64,000 nucleotides of DNA, from positions 1 to 64,000 of the forward strand of contig CAZZJC010000006.1 in NCBI GenBank assembly GCA_964654285.1, read 5' to 3'. The notes under the pieces are model-generated. The model was not told the origin of the DNA, did not search any database, and worked only from the letters and a program-made list of their open reading frames with translations. This stretch comes from BJHQ01 sp964654285 (GTDB taxonomy: Bacteria > Planctomycetota > UBA11346). Of the stretch, positions 53,479 to 62,464 are shown in pieces. Both the position numbers and the translations under genes were made by a program. The stretch's first letter is position 1; the number at the start of each line of letters is the position of its first letter.

Positions 53479-53540
53479 ACCGCAGCGGCGCCGCCTCGAT
53501 CCCAGGCCCGTTGCGCTCCCGCCCGTCCGGATCGGGCGCT

Positions 53541-54413
53541 TCAGTCCGGCCTGCTGCCGAGGATCCGATCACGGCGGTAGACACGGGGAGAGACCCCGAA
53601 CTTCGCGGTGAAATGGCGGGTGAAGAGCGCGGCGTTGCGATAGCCGTGGACGAGCGCCAGCTCGGCGACCTTCACCTCGGGATTGTTCTCCAGGAACCGT
53701 GCGGCTCGCCGCAGGCGTTCCTCCCGCAGGAACCGCATGGGACTGACGCCGAGATGGCGCTTGAAGGCATGGTTGACGTGCGAAGCCGTGAATCCGCTCC
53801 AGCGCAGGACGTTGGCGAAGCCAAGATCGGTCTGCTGGAAATGGTCCTGGAGCCGATTGCGCAGATCGAAGAGCCATTTCGGCATCTGCTGCTCGAATCG
53901 GCCGTCGCCGCGATCATCCCAGGGCAGGCCGGCGAGGTAGCCATGGAGCAGCCGGTCCACGGGAAAGCGGGCCTTGAGGCAATGGCCGTAATCGATGGGA
54001 CGGTGATCCCGGAAGCAGGCCGCGGCTTCGTCGAGGCTGCTGCGCCAGGCGCCAGGATCATCGAGGGCGACCACCTGCGGCAGGGTGATGGTCGTCAGGG
54101 GATTGACCATCCTGCGCGGCAGGATCACGTAGAATCCCGCGGTGAAGGCATCGATCTGGCCGGCCGGCGCAAGTTCGCGAAACGGCGTTTCCGGCGGAAT
54201 CACGCAGGCGGCCGGGGCGAGGACTTCGAGAGCGCGGTCCGCGGTGACGATCCGTTGCTGCCCACCGAGCAGGATGCTCAGCGTCCACCAGTTCTTGCTC
54301 CGACGGTGGCGTTCATAGCCGCCAGGCCGTCGATCCCGTCCTGCGAACGTCACCTGGATGCCGCACTGCGCCCAGGCCCGGGCGAAGGCGTTGGGCAGAC
54401 GCTCCGGCGGCAT
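53541..54413 (-). CDS. AraC-family transcriptional regulator
   Basis: About 290 residues from the ATG at 54413. An N-terminal cupin-like sensing domain (about 1-150) precedes a C-terminal AraC HTH (about 190-290; FANVLRWSGFTASHVNHAF, AELALVHGYRNAALFTRHF). Longer in-frame starts at 54503-54536 would run into the divergent propeller gene, so the shorter start is preferred. It likely controls the propeller-sulfatase genes across the shared promoter. Confidence 0.8.
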   Translation of the reverse strand: MPPERLPNAFARAWAQCGIQVTFAGRDRRPGGYERHRRSKNWWTLSILLGGQQRIVTADRALEVLAPAACVIPPETPFRELAPAGQIDAFTAGFYVILPRRMVNPLTTITLPQVVALDDPGAWRSSLDEAAACFRDHRPIDYGHCLKARFPVDRLLHGYLAGLPWDDRGDGRFEQQMPKWLFDLRNRLQDHFQQTDLGFANVLRWSGFTASHVNHAFKRHLGVSPMRFLREERLRRAARFLENNPEVKVAELALVHGYRNAALFTRHFTAKFGVSPRVYRRDRILGSRPD

Positions 54414-54418
54414 GGCCA

Positions 54419-54455
54419 GGACAATAGTGGACAAATCGGGGACAACAACGGACGG
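54419..54455 (-). promoter_or_regulatory. Phased TTGTCC repeats in divergent promoter
   Basis: On the minus strand TTGTCC occurs at 54419-54424, 54429-54434 and 54440-54445, with a CCGTCC variant at 54450-54455. Spacing is 10-11 bp, one helical turn, so the repeats face one side of DNA. They lie in the 88-bp space between the AraC gene and the propeller gene and look like an AraC-type operator array. Confidence 0.55.
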
Positions 54456-54501
54456 AACGGCACTGATGATCCGTCGTACACCTTCACGAAAGGCAAACCG
54501 C

Positions 54502-56178
54502 ATGCGCCATATCCTTCCTGGTCTCATCATCGCCACCGTCGGAGGTCTTCTTTGCGGTTCTGATTCCCCGTCTGCGCCAGATCCGGACAGGATCTACACC
54601 CAGGAGGAGGCCCTGCGCATCGGTTGGCCGAATATCACCGGTCCTGCGGGCACATTCATCAGCCTCAAGACCAGCACACCTCTGGTTGGCGACCTGTCGC
54701 AGGCCAAGGTCCTGTGGGAAAGCGAATGCACGGATCTCGGCGGCGGCAAGGGCGGTTCCGCTGCCTTCAGGACGCAAAACCAGTTCACCGCGGAAGCCCT
54801 GAAGAAGAAGATCGCCCCCGGAAGCTGGTCGGGGCCCATCGTGGCGGAGGGTCTGGTGATCTGTGCGTCGTGGCGCCCTTGCGGCGAATGGAAGCCGGTG
54901 AAAGGCGTGGCCGCAGAAGAGTCCAGGAAGAAGCAGGGGAAGGCCGGGAATGACGAGGACGAAGCTGACGACAAGACGACACCGGCCCAGGACTCGCCGG
55001 CAAATGACCAGGGAATGGTGAAAGTCCGTCTCGACGCTGAAGATACCGTGACAGCCATTGATGCCCTGACCGGCAAGACCCGTTGGCAGGTGGCGGAACC
55101 CGGCGGAATGCTCCGAGGCGGAGGAAAGCGCAAGGGCATCCAGGTATCACCAGTCGCCTACAAGGGCGTCGTGTACAGCCAAGGTTCAACCTCCCGCCTT
55201 TTCGCCCATGAAATCAGCAGCGGCAAGAAACGGTGGGACTCTGAGGTCCATCCTTCCCGAGGAAGGCAGATGAAGGCACGCGCAGAGGCGCTCGCCTCCG
55301 TCGATAAGGGCATCTGGCCGAAATACGAGATCATGCCGGGTTCGTACGCATCCCTCATGGTCGCGCAGGACACCCTGATCGTTCCCGACCAGGTGGGCGG
55401 ACTCCTGGGCGTCGATCTCGCCACTGGCGCCAGGATCTGGTCGGTCAACAAGGTCATCTCCTTCCTCACCACGCCCAGCGTCTGGCGCCACGATGGGCGG
55501 GAATACCTGCTGTGCGGCACCGAATCGGGTGAACTGCGCCTGCTGGATCCAACCAATGGCAAGGAGTTGTGGGTCATGAAGGGCCTGGGGCCGAACCCGT
55601 TCATGCTGACGGCGGGGAAGGACCATGTCCTGGTCAATGTTCTGCCTGAATCAGGTGTCCAGAAGGGTGTAAGGACGCCTGGGCGACTTGGCGCTGTCCG
55701 CCTCTCGCTCTCCGCTGGCGAGAAGGCCTGGACTCTGGGACCCAAGGATGGGCGCGACGTCTCCCTATGGATGGATAATGTGTTGCGAACCCGAATCCTC
55801 TATCGTGAGGGCCTGTTCCTCGTCAACGGCTCCCACACCGAAGGCCCTGCGTTCATCGTCGAGGAACGTACCGGCAAGGTGCTCTCCTCCTTTCCCAGCG
55901 ACAAGCGTGACGAGGCCCTGGCCGGGCTCGTCTATTGGTGCGGCGATCAGGTGCTCAGCCGCGGCGATTCCTTTCATGGTCCGACCCACGGCGGTCGCCA
56001 TCCCTGGAGTTACTGGACCACCATCAACAACACCATCGCCCTCGCCCCCGGGAAGATGGATCTCGGTGAATTCGCCAACGGCTACGAATATCCCATGGAT
56101 GTCCCCCTGGTGGGCGGCCTGATGTTCGAGCGTTGCCTCAATGGCGGCATAACCTGCTATGACCTGCGGAAGCGCTGA
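54502..56178 (+). CDS. Exported PQQ-type beta-propeller protein (third of three)
   Basis: A 558-residue protein. A signal peptide (MRHILPGLIIATVGGLLCGSDS, possible lipobox) is followed by YTQEEALRIGWPNITGP, a Glu/Lys-rich insert (ESRKKQGKAGNDEDEADDK, about 138-156) and propeller repeats such as VTAIDALTGKTRWQVAEP and LLDPTNGKELWV. It precedes the sulfatase gene by 24 bp and may help handle a sulfated glycan. Confidence 0.82.
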   Translation: MRHILPGLIIATVGGLLCGSDSPSAPDPDRIYTQEEALRIGWPNITGPAGTFISLKTSTPLVGDLSQAKVLWESECTDLGGGKGGSAAFRTQNQFTAEALKKKIAPGSWSGPIVAEGLVICASWRPCGEWKPVKGVAAEESRKKQGKAGNDEDEADDKTTPAQDSPANDQGMVKVRLDAEDTVTAIDALTGKTRWQVAEPGGMLRGGGKRKGIQVSPVAYKGVVYSQGSTSRLFAHEISSGKKRWDSEVHPSRGRQMKARAEALASVDKGIWPKYEIMPGSYASLMVAQDTLIVPDQVGGLLGVDLATGARIWSVNKVISFLTTPSVWRHDGREYLLCGTESGELRLLDPTNGKELWVMKGLGPNPFMLTAGKDHVLVNVLPESGVQKGVRTPGRLGAVRLSLSAGEKAWTLGPKDGRDVSLWMDNVLRTRILYREGLFLVNGSHTEGPAFIVEERTGKVLSSFPSDKRDEALAGLVYWCGDQVLSRGDSFHGPTHGGRHPWSYWTTINNTIALAPGKMDLGEFANGYEYPMDVPLVGGLMFERCLNGGITCYDLRKR

Positions 56179-56202
56179 CCCACCCTGCCCCCGAGGATCG
56201 CC

Positions 56203-57681
56203 ATGGCCCGCATTCCCAACCTCCTGATGATCTGGACCGACCAGCAGCGCGGCGATGCCCTGGGCGTCCTGAATCCGCGGCTTTCGACTCCGAACCTCGA
56301 TCGTCTGGCGGGCTGTTCGACCCTCTTCGAACGGGCGTATTGTTCCCAGCCCGTGTGCACCCCGGCGCGGGGCTCGGTGATGACGGGGCTGTGGCCGCAC
56401 CAGCATGGAACCTGGCTCAACAACAGCATCCTGCCGCAGTCGGTGCCCTGCCTTCCCGAACTGCTGCCCAGGCACTGGAACACCGGTCATGTCGGCAAAT
56501 GGCATCTGGGGCTCGAACTGTTCCCGCAGCACGGCTTCGACCATTGGGTGGCCACCGAGGACGACTACCAGAAATGGTTCCCCCCCGGCTACGACCGCTC
56601 CATCCGCTCGCCCTACCACCATTTCCTGGAGTCGCACGGCTACACCGCCGACGAGGCCGGCTGGTTCAGCCGCTTCTTCGCCATGCAGGTGCCCGAGGCG
56701 CATGGCAAGCCGGCCTTCGCCGCCGACCAGGCGATCGCGTTCCTGCAGCGGCAGGAACGCGATCAGCCCTGGTGCCTGGTGGTCAACACCCTGGAACCGC
56801 ACCACCCCAACACCTCGCCGCGCAACCGCCAATACGATCCGGCGGTGATGCCGCTGCCGCCGGGGCTGTTGCAGGATCCGCCCGTCGACACGCCGCTGAA
56901 GGTGCGGCGCACAAGCCAGCACCACGCCCAACGCGGCATCGACGGCATCCGCTATCCCGATGAACGCGCCTGCCGCCAGGCCATCGCCAACTATTACGGC
57001 CTGGTCAGCCTGGTCGACACCCACTACGGACGCATCCTGGACGAGATCGCCAGGCGCGGCGAGTTCGACGACACCCTGATCATCTTCGCCTCCGACCATG
57101 GAGAACTCCTCAACCAGTATCGGATCTGGGGCAAGGGCGTGCAGTACCATGGGGCGATCCATGTGCCCCTGATGATCAAGCTGCCCGGCCAGACCCAGGC
57201 CAGACGCCATGCCGGTCCGGTGGGCCAGGTCGATATCGTGCCGACGCTCCTGGATGCGTTCGGGGTCACGCCGCCAGCGGATCTCTGCGGCAGGTCGCTG
57301 CTGCCCGCCTGCCGGGGCGGATCGCTGCCCGCCGTCGATGCCTTCACCACCTGGGAGGAGAGCGGCGCGGGGCCGACCCTGGATCCATCGGTCCCGGCGG
57401 AAGCCCGCATCGCCGAGGCCAGGTCCTGGCACCAGGATCTGCGCACGGCCGACGAGGAGAAACGCCGGATGCAGGCCAGCGTCCGCACCATCATCTCCCC
57501 GGATCGCTGGCGCTACTCGCAGAACACCGCCGGAGAGACCGAGCTCTACGACCTCAACACCGATCCCGGCGAAGCCCGCAACCTCGCCCACGATCCCCAG
57601 GCGCGTGGACGCCTGGCCGATCTGGATGCGCGCCTGCGCGCCTGGCAGCGCAGAACCGGGGATTTCGTCGCCCTGCCCTGA
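56203..57681 (+). CDS. Sulfatase (formylglycine-dependent)
   Basis: A 492-residue type I sulfatase. C52-T-P-A-R56 is the CxPxR motif in which Cys is converted to formylglycine; TDQQRGD at 12-18 supplies metal-binding acids, and HVGKWHLG and FASDHGE are conserved. No signal peptide is seen, so it is either cytoplasmic or exported in another way. Genomic partners point to sulfated sugar esters, perhaps rhamnose or fucose-type glycans. No formylglycine-generating enzyme is in the window. Confidence 0.9.
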   Translation: MARIPNLLMIWTDQQRGDALGVLNPRLSTPNLDRLAGCSTLFERAYCSQPVCTPARGSVMTGLWPHQHGTWLNNSILPQSVPCLPELLPRHWNTGHVGKWHLGLELFPQHGFDHWVATEDDYQKWFPPGYDRSIRSPYHHFLESHGYTADEAGWFSRFFAMQVPEAHGKPAFAADQAIAFLQRQERDQPWCLVVNTLEPHHPNTSPRNRQYDPAVMPLPPGLLQDPPVDTPLKVRRTSQHHAQRGIDGIRYPDERACRQAIANYYGLVSLVDTHYGRILDEIARRGEFDDTLIIFASDHGELLNQYRIWGKGVQYHGAIHVPLMIKLPGQTQARRHAGPVGQVDIVPTLLDAFGVTPPADLCGRSLLPACRGGSLPAVDAFTTWEESGAGPTLDPSVPAEARIAEARSWHQDLRTADEEKRRMQASVRTIISPDRWRYSQNTAGETELYDLNTDPGEARNLAHDPQARGRLADLDARLRAWQRRTGDFVALP

Positions 57682-57766
57682 TGGCCTCTGCCGCCATCCG
57701 CGATGGTGGCGATCCTGCCGGAACCTGCCCGATTGAGCCCGGATCGGATCCCGCACCATCCCGCGC

Positions 57767-58711
57767 ATGATCCGCCGTCCGCTCGGTTCCTCCGACCTCG
57801 TCATCTCGGCCGTCGGCTGGGGCGGCTTCGCCGCCGGAGGCTTCATGTGGGGAGCGCAGGACGACGCCGACAGCGAAGCCGCCATCCTGGCCGCGCTCGA
57901 CGCCGGGGTGGATTGGCTCGACACCGCGCCGCTGTACGGCAGCGGGCGCGCCGACGGCATCGTCGGCAAGGTGCTGCGCGCGCTGCCGCCGTCGCGCCGT
58001 CCGCGCGTGTTCACCAAATTCGGTCACCACCTGGTCGACGGCCAGCGCACGACGGACGGCAGCCGGGCGCGGGTGATCGCCGACTGCGAGACCGCACTGG
58101 CGACGTTCGGGGTCGAGCGCCTCGACCTGTTCCAGCTCCACTGGCCGGCGCCGCAGCCGGTCGAGGAGACCGCCGGGGCCTGCGCCGACCTCATCAAGGC
58201 CGGAAAGGTGCGCCACGTCGGGATCAGCAACGTCACGGTCGCCCAGTGCGAAGCGTGGCGCCAGCACTGCCCGCTCGCCAGCGTGCAGAACCTGTACCAC
58301 CTCTTCCGGCCCGAGGCCGCCGCCGAGGTCATCCCCTGGTGCGCCGCGAACGGCGTGGGATTCCTCGCGTATTCGCCGCTGATGCGCGGTCTGCTGTTCG
58401 GCACCTGGACCGCCGGCAAGACCTTCCCGCCCGACGATCACCGCAGCGGCCGCCCGGACTTCCGTCCGCCGCGCCTTGATCGCTACCTCGCGGCGGTGGA
58501 GGAGTTGCGGGCGATCGCCGAGGAGGACGACCAGTCCGTCGCCGGTCTCGCCATCGGCTGCCTGCTCTGCACCGAAGGTGTCTCGGGTTGCATCGTCGGC
58601 GCCCGCAACGCGGCCCAGGGCGCGGCGCTGGGTTCGCTCGGCATGCCGGTGAAGCAGGCGCAGCTCGATGCGGTCGACGCGATCGTCGCACGCTGCCTGG
58701 CTGGTTTTTAG
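57767..58711 (+). CDS. Aldo/keto reductase
   Basis: A 314-residue AKR TIM barrel. WLDTAPLYGSG has the catalytic Asp/Tyr, VFTKFGHH the Lys and FQLHWP the His, in the usual order. GISNVTVAQ and C-terminal VSGCIVGARN bind NADP. It overlaps the end of rhaB by 4 bp in convergent orientation. Lactaldehyde, from rhamnulose cleavage, is a possible substrate but this is inference. Confidence 0.88.
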   Translation: MIRRPLGSSDLVISAVGWGGFAAGGFMWGAQDDADSEAAILAALDAGVDWLDTAPLYGSGRADGIVGKVLRALPPSRRPRVFTKFGHHLVDGQRTTDGSRARVIADCETALATFGVERLDLFQLHWPAPQPVEETAGACADLIKAGKVRHVGISNVTVAQCEAWRQHCPLASVQNLYHLFRPEAAAEVIPWCAANGVGFLAYSPLMRGLLFGTWTAGKTFPPDDHRSGRPDFRPPRLDRYLAAVEELRAIAEEDDQSVAGLAIGCLLCTEGVSGCIVGARNAAQGAALGSLGMPVKQAQLDAVDAIVARCLAGF

Positions 58712-60057
58712 CGGGGCGCGGCCGGCAGCGCCCCGCTGCAAACGCGCAAATTTCCCTGGGCGGTGGCCTCGGCCGGGCCGGCGACCACGGGGCAGCGGCA
58801 GGCGGCGGACAGCAGGTCGAAGAGGAAGCGGTTCTTCACCCCGCCGCCGATCACGGTCAGTCGTTCGACCGGTCTGCCGGTGAAGTGGCCGAGTTCCTCC
58901 ACGGCTTTCGCATAGGCGGTGGCCAGGCCCTCCAGGACGGCGCGGACGATGGCGCCGTCGCTGTCCGGGGCGGGCAGATTCCGTTCACGATACCAGGCCT
59001 GGACGCGTGCGGGCATCGGATCGCCATCGATCGGGAAGAAGCGCGGATCATCGACTCCCAGCGGTTGCGCGGGCGCGGGCGCGGCCTGGGCGAGCGCGGT
59101 CAACGCAGCGTAGTCGTGGTCGCGGCCGGCGGCGGCGAAGGCGCGGCGGCAGTTCTGCACGATCCACAGGCCGATGATGTTGCGGTTGAAGCGGGGACGG
59201 CCGTCGGCGCAGACCTCGTTCGACCAGCCGGCGATGCGGACGGCTTCGCCCAGGATGGGCTGCGCCACCGGCAGACCGATGAGCGACCAGGTGCCGGACG
59301 ACAAGTAGGCACCGTCGCTGACGCAGGCCGCCGCCGCCGCGGTGTCGTGGCCGGGCGGCGCGATGATCTGCGGCGCCTGGGAAAAACCGCAGCGCTTGAC
59401 CAGTTCGGGCCGCATCGGCCCGAGCGCGGTGCCGGCAGCGACGACGCGGCCGAAGAGATGCCGGGGCAATCCGAGCGCATCGATGAGATCCCACCGCCAG
59501 GCGCGGGTGCAGCGGTCGAGCAGCCCGGACGTGCCGGCGATGGTGTGCTCGTTCGCGCCGACGCCGCTGAGCTGGAAATGCAGCCAGTCCGGCATGAACA
59601 ACATCTGCTTGGCGCGACGCAGCGACTCCGGCCGGTCGCGGTGGTGCACCGCGAGCTGGTAGACCGAGTTGTACGGCAGCAGGCCGACGCCGGTGCGGGC
59701 GAACAGTTCGGCTGCCGGAACCTTGGCATGCACGAGATCCATGCCGCCGTCGATGCGGCGGTCGCGGTAGACGATGGGTTCTTCGACCAACTCCCCGCGT
59801 TCATCCACCAGGGCGTAATCGACGCCCCAGGTGTCGACACCGATCGAGGCCGCGTCCGGCCAGCGCGCCGCGGCCTTGGTCAGGCCGGTGAGGATCTCGT
59901 TGACCAAGCCCGCACTGTCCCAGCGCAGATGGCCCCCGGCCTGGCGCGGCGTGTTGGCGAAGCGGTGGACCTCGATCGGCTCGGCTAGGCCGTCGCCGGC
60001 CATGACCCGGCCGCTTTCGGCCCCGATGTCGACGGCGAGGTGGATGCGGTTCGGCAC
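58708..60057 (-). CDS. rhaB: Rhamnulokinase
   Basis: A 449-residue FGGY kinase phosphorylating L-rhamnulose. LAVDIGAESGRVM, VDTWGVDYALVDERG, VYRDRR, LLPYNSVYQL and LMPDWL-like FMPDWLHFQLSG match RhaB closely. SSGTWSLIG and VIGGGVKN are the FGGY signature regions. GTG start with GAGGAG 5 nt upstream. rhaD lies 19 bp upstream on the same strand. Confidence 0.93.
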   Translation of the reverse strand: MPNRIHLAVDIGAESGRVMAGDGLAEPIEVHRFANTPRQAGGHLRWDSAGLVNEILTGLTKAAARWPDAASIGVDTWGVDYALVDERGELVEEPIVYRDRRIDGGMDLVHAKVPAAELFARTGVGLLPYNSVYQLAVHHRDRPESLRRAKQMLFMPDWLHFQLSGVGANEHTIAGTSGLLDRCTRAWRWDLIDALGLPRHLFGRVVAAGTALGPMRPELVKRCGFSQAPQIIAPPGHDTAAAAACVSDGAYLSSGTWSLIGLPVAQPILGEAVRIAGWSNEVCADGRPRFNRNIIGLWIVQNCRRAFAAAGRDHDYAALTALAQAAPAPAQPLGVDDPRFFPIDGDPMPARVQAWYRERNLPAPDSDGAIVRAVLEGLATAYAKAVEELGHFTGRPVERLTVIGGGVKNRFLFDLLSAACRCPVVAGPAEATAQGNLRVCSGALPAAPR

Positions 60058-60076
60058 GGTCGCTCCTCGCGGTGGG

Positions 60077-60841
60077 TTACTTCTGACCGGCGAGCAGCTT
60101 CTCGCGGTACTTCTCGTCCGGGCGGTTGGCGAGGCCGGTGGCGATGGCGGCGTCGAGGCGGCGGATGCCGCCGGCCTGGATGGTGCCCAGGCGGATGCGC
60201 GCGGCCTTGATCGCCATGCAGGTGATCGCGTGCGCCTCGGTGATGGTGGTGCCGAGCGCGATGAAGCCGTGGTTCTGCATGTAGATCGACTTGGGCACGC
60301 AGCCGTTCTGGTCGCGGAAGCCCTGGATCAGGTCGCGGATGGTGCGCGCGAGGATGACGCCGGGATCGATGTAGGGCACGAACAGCGACTTCTGGCCGAG
60401 CACCACGACCTCGTCGGGGAACAGCCGCCCGTCGAGGTTGGCGGGGAAGCCGTTGGCGCAGGTCAGCATGTTGACCGCGGTCGGATGGGTGTGCGCGACC
60501 GCCGTGATGCCGGGCAGGCTGAGCGCGACGGCATGGAAGACCGTTTCTACCGATGGCCGCTTGGCCTGGCGCGGATCGACCTTGGCCGCCTCGTAGGCCG
60601 CGGACAGGCGCACCTCATCCACCGCGCCGGTGCCTTCCAGCAGGGCGAGGATGCGGTCGAAGCGCAGATGCACGGTGTCGGCGGGCGTCATGGTGCCGAG
60701 CTGGCAGCCCGACGCCTTGACCAGGAAGGTGTCGGCATCGACCCGGATCGAGGTGTTGCCCTCGCCGAGGATGGCCGCGTCGAGGTCGGGCGCGCCGACC
60801 AGATGCGAGAGGGTGATGAGGTTGTCGAGGGGGGTGGGCAT
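60077..60841 (-). CDS. rhaD: Class II aldolase, probable rhamnulose-1-phosphate aldolase
   Basis: A 254-residue class II aldolase/adducin-family protein. GEGNTSIR and KASGCQL bind phosphate, HTHP supplies two zinc His, MQNHG the third His, and E of SVETVFH the general acid. Position between rhaB and the rhamnose isomerase favours cleavage of rhamnulose-1-phosphate to DHAP and lactaldehyde. Other class II aldolases (fuculose-1-P) are alternatives. Confidence 0.8.
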   Translation of the reverse strand: MPTPLDNLITLSHLVGAPDLDAAILGEGNTSIRVDADTFLVKASGCQLGTMTPADTVHLRFDRILALLEGTGAVDEVRLSAAYEAAKVDPRQAKRPSVETVFHAVALSLPGITAVAHTHPTAVNMLTCANGFPANLDGRLFPDEVVVLGQKSLFVPYIDPGVILARTIRDLIQGFRDQNGCVPKSIYMQNHGFIALGTTITEAHAITCMAIKAARIRLGTIQAGGIRRLDAAIATGLANRPDEKYREKLLAGQK

Positions 60842-61205
60842 GGGCGGCCTTTGGTCGTCAGGTAGTTCAGCGAAGAACGAAGAGGATCAGGAAAGCGGCT
60901 GGCGTCATACGTAGCGCCGGCTTCAGCCGGCATGGACGGCCGGATTCATCCGGCCGCACAGAAGATCCTGCCCCCGCGTGCGGTGGGCTGAAGCCCACCG
61001 TCCAGGCCGGCTGAAGCCGGCGCTACGGAAGGCAACGCCTCGCCCTTCGGCAAGGGGCCTTTGGTCGAGGATGATGGAAAAGAACTTGAGGAATCCGAGC
61101 CCGGACCACGTAGCGCCGGATTCATCCGGCCGTACGGAAAATCTTGCCCTCGCGTGCGGTGGGCTGAAGCCGTCGCCACGGAAATTTCAAGCGGAAGCAA
61201 CGCGC
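60842..61205. repeat. Palindromic repeat region inside the rha operon
   Basis: This 364-bp space has no gene. A 118-bp element (60910-61027) is bounded by 21-bp perfect terminal inverted repeats (60910-60930 and 61007-61027; starting CGTAGCGCCGGCTTC). It holds four internal hairpins, each with a 2-nt loop: GCCGGCT, CGGCCGGAT, CGGTGGGCT and GCCGGCT stems. A shorter related copy lies at 61110-61182 with the same CGTAGCGCCGG start and GCGTGCGGTGGGCTGAAG core. Flanks (GGCCTTTGGTCG at about 60846 and 61056) are also repeated. It resembles a MITE-like or REP element; no transposase is present. Confidence 0.85.
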
Positions 61206-62414
61206 TTACTGGAACCCGCCCCCCGACCCCGCCGCCGCAGCCCCGTGCCGCTTGGCGCGTTCCTCGATCGCTTTTTCCTTCAGTCCGCTGGCGCGGTAGG
61301 CCTTCAGCGGTTCGGCGGCCAGTCCCTTGGCGGTGCGCCATTCGGCGAGCATCGGCCGCACGTCGGTGTGGTAGGCGTCCTTGAGCACGTCCTCGGCGCT
61401 GGTCACGTCGCCGGCGGCGCGGGCCTTGGCGAGCGCGGCGCGGTCGACCAGCACCGCCTTGGCGTACATCTCCTGCACGAAGACCGCCGACTGGATGGTG
61501 GCCTCGATGCGGTGCTTCAGCGTCGGCGACTGGTCGAACATGTAGGCGACCTGCTTGGCGCAGGCGCTCGCGACGGCGTCGCTGTCGAGTTCGGCGGCGA
61601 CGAGCTCGTTGTAGATGAGGAACATCTCGTAGGGGTTGATCGCGCCGACGGTCAGGTCGTCGTCGGCGTACTTGCGGGCGTTGAAGTGGAAGCCGCCCAG
61701 GCGGCCTTCATCCAGCAGGATGGCGACGATGTGCTCGATGTTGCAGCCGGACAGGTGGTGGCCGGTGTCGACCAGGACCTGCGCCTGCGGGCCGAGCTTC
61801 TGGCACAGGAGCAGCGCCGAGCCCCAGTCCTGGATGTCGGTGTGGTAGAACGACGGCTCGAAGCACTTGTATTCGACCAGCATCCGGCTCTTGGCGGGCA
61901 GGGCGGCGTAGACCTCTTTCAGCGCGGCCTCCATGCGGCGCTTGCGCGCGCGCATGTCGTCCTGGCCGGGGTAGTTGGTGCCGTCGCCGAACCACAGGCT
62001 GAGGGTGTCGCTGCCGGTCGCGCGCATGATCGCGGTGCATTCCTTCGCCATGTGGGCGATCGCCATCGCCCGCACGTCGGCGAAGGGCGAGCACGCGCTG
62101 CCCAGGGAATAGCGCTTGTCCTGGAAGACGTTGGGGTTGATCGCCCCGATGCGGATGCCCAGGCCATCGGCCCGGCGCTTCATGGCCTCCCAGTCGCCGT
62201 TCGGCGCGGTGTCCCAGGGGATGTGCAGGGCGACCGACGGGCAGATGCCGGTGAAGCGGTGCACGATCGCGGCGTCCTCCAGCTTCTCGTCGAGGGTCTT
62301 GGCCTGGCCCGGCGCCGGGATCGAACCGAAGCGGGTGCCGCAGTTCGCATAGCCCCATGACGGGGTCTCGATGCGCTGGCGGTCGAGGGCGGCGAAGAAG
62401 GCTTTCTTGTCCAT
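61206..62414 (-). CDS. rhaI: L-rhamnose isomerase (RhaI type)
   Basis: A 402-residue TIM-barrel sugar isomerase. EYKCFEPSFYHTDIQDWG, LVDTGHHLSG and GGFHFNARKYADDDLTVG carry the metal-binding Glu, Asp and His of the RhaI/Pseudomonas type, distinct from the RhaA type of E. coli. It converts L-rhamnose to L-rhamnulose. It is transcribed towards rhaD and rhaB but separated from them by the repeat region. Confidence 0.88.
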   Translation of the reverse strand: MDKKAFFAALDRQRIETPSWGYANCGTRFGSIPAPGQAKTLDEKLEDAAIVHRFTGICPSVALHIPWDTAPNGDWEAMKRRADGLGIRIGAINPNVFQDKRYSLGSACSPFADVRAMAIAHMAKECTAIMRATGSDTLSLWFGDGTNYPGQDDMRARKRRMEAALKEVYAALPAKSRMLVEYKCFEPSFYHTDIQDWGSALLLCQKLGPQAQVLVDTGHHLSGCNIEHIVAILLDEGRLGGFHFNARKYADDDLTVGAINPYEMFLIYNELVAAELDSDAVASACAKQVAYMFDQSPTLKHRIEATIQSAVFVQEMYAKAVLVDRAALAKARAAGDVTSAEDVLKDAYHTDVRPMLAEWRTAKGLAAEPLKAYRASGLKEKAIEERAKRHGAAAAGSGGGFQ

Positions 62415-62464
62415 GGGAACCTCAGGCGGGTCGGGCAGGAGTGGAACAGGGCGGAAGCAGGCGG

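Noticed and set aside
55765..58017. Minus-strand 750-codon frame opposite the sulfatase
   Set aside because: Shadow; the sulfatase motif is on the plus strand.
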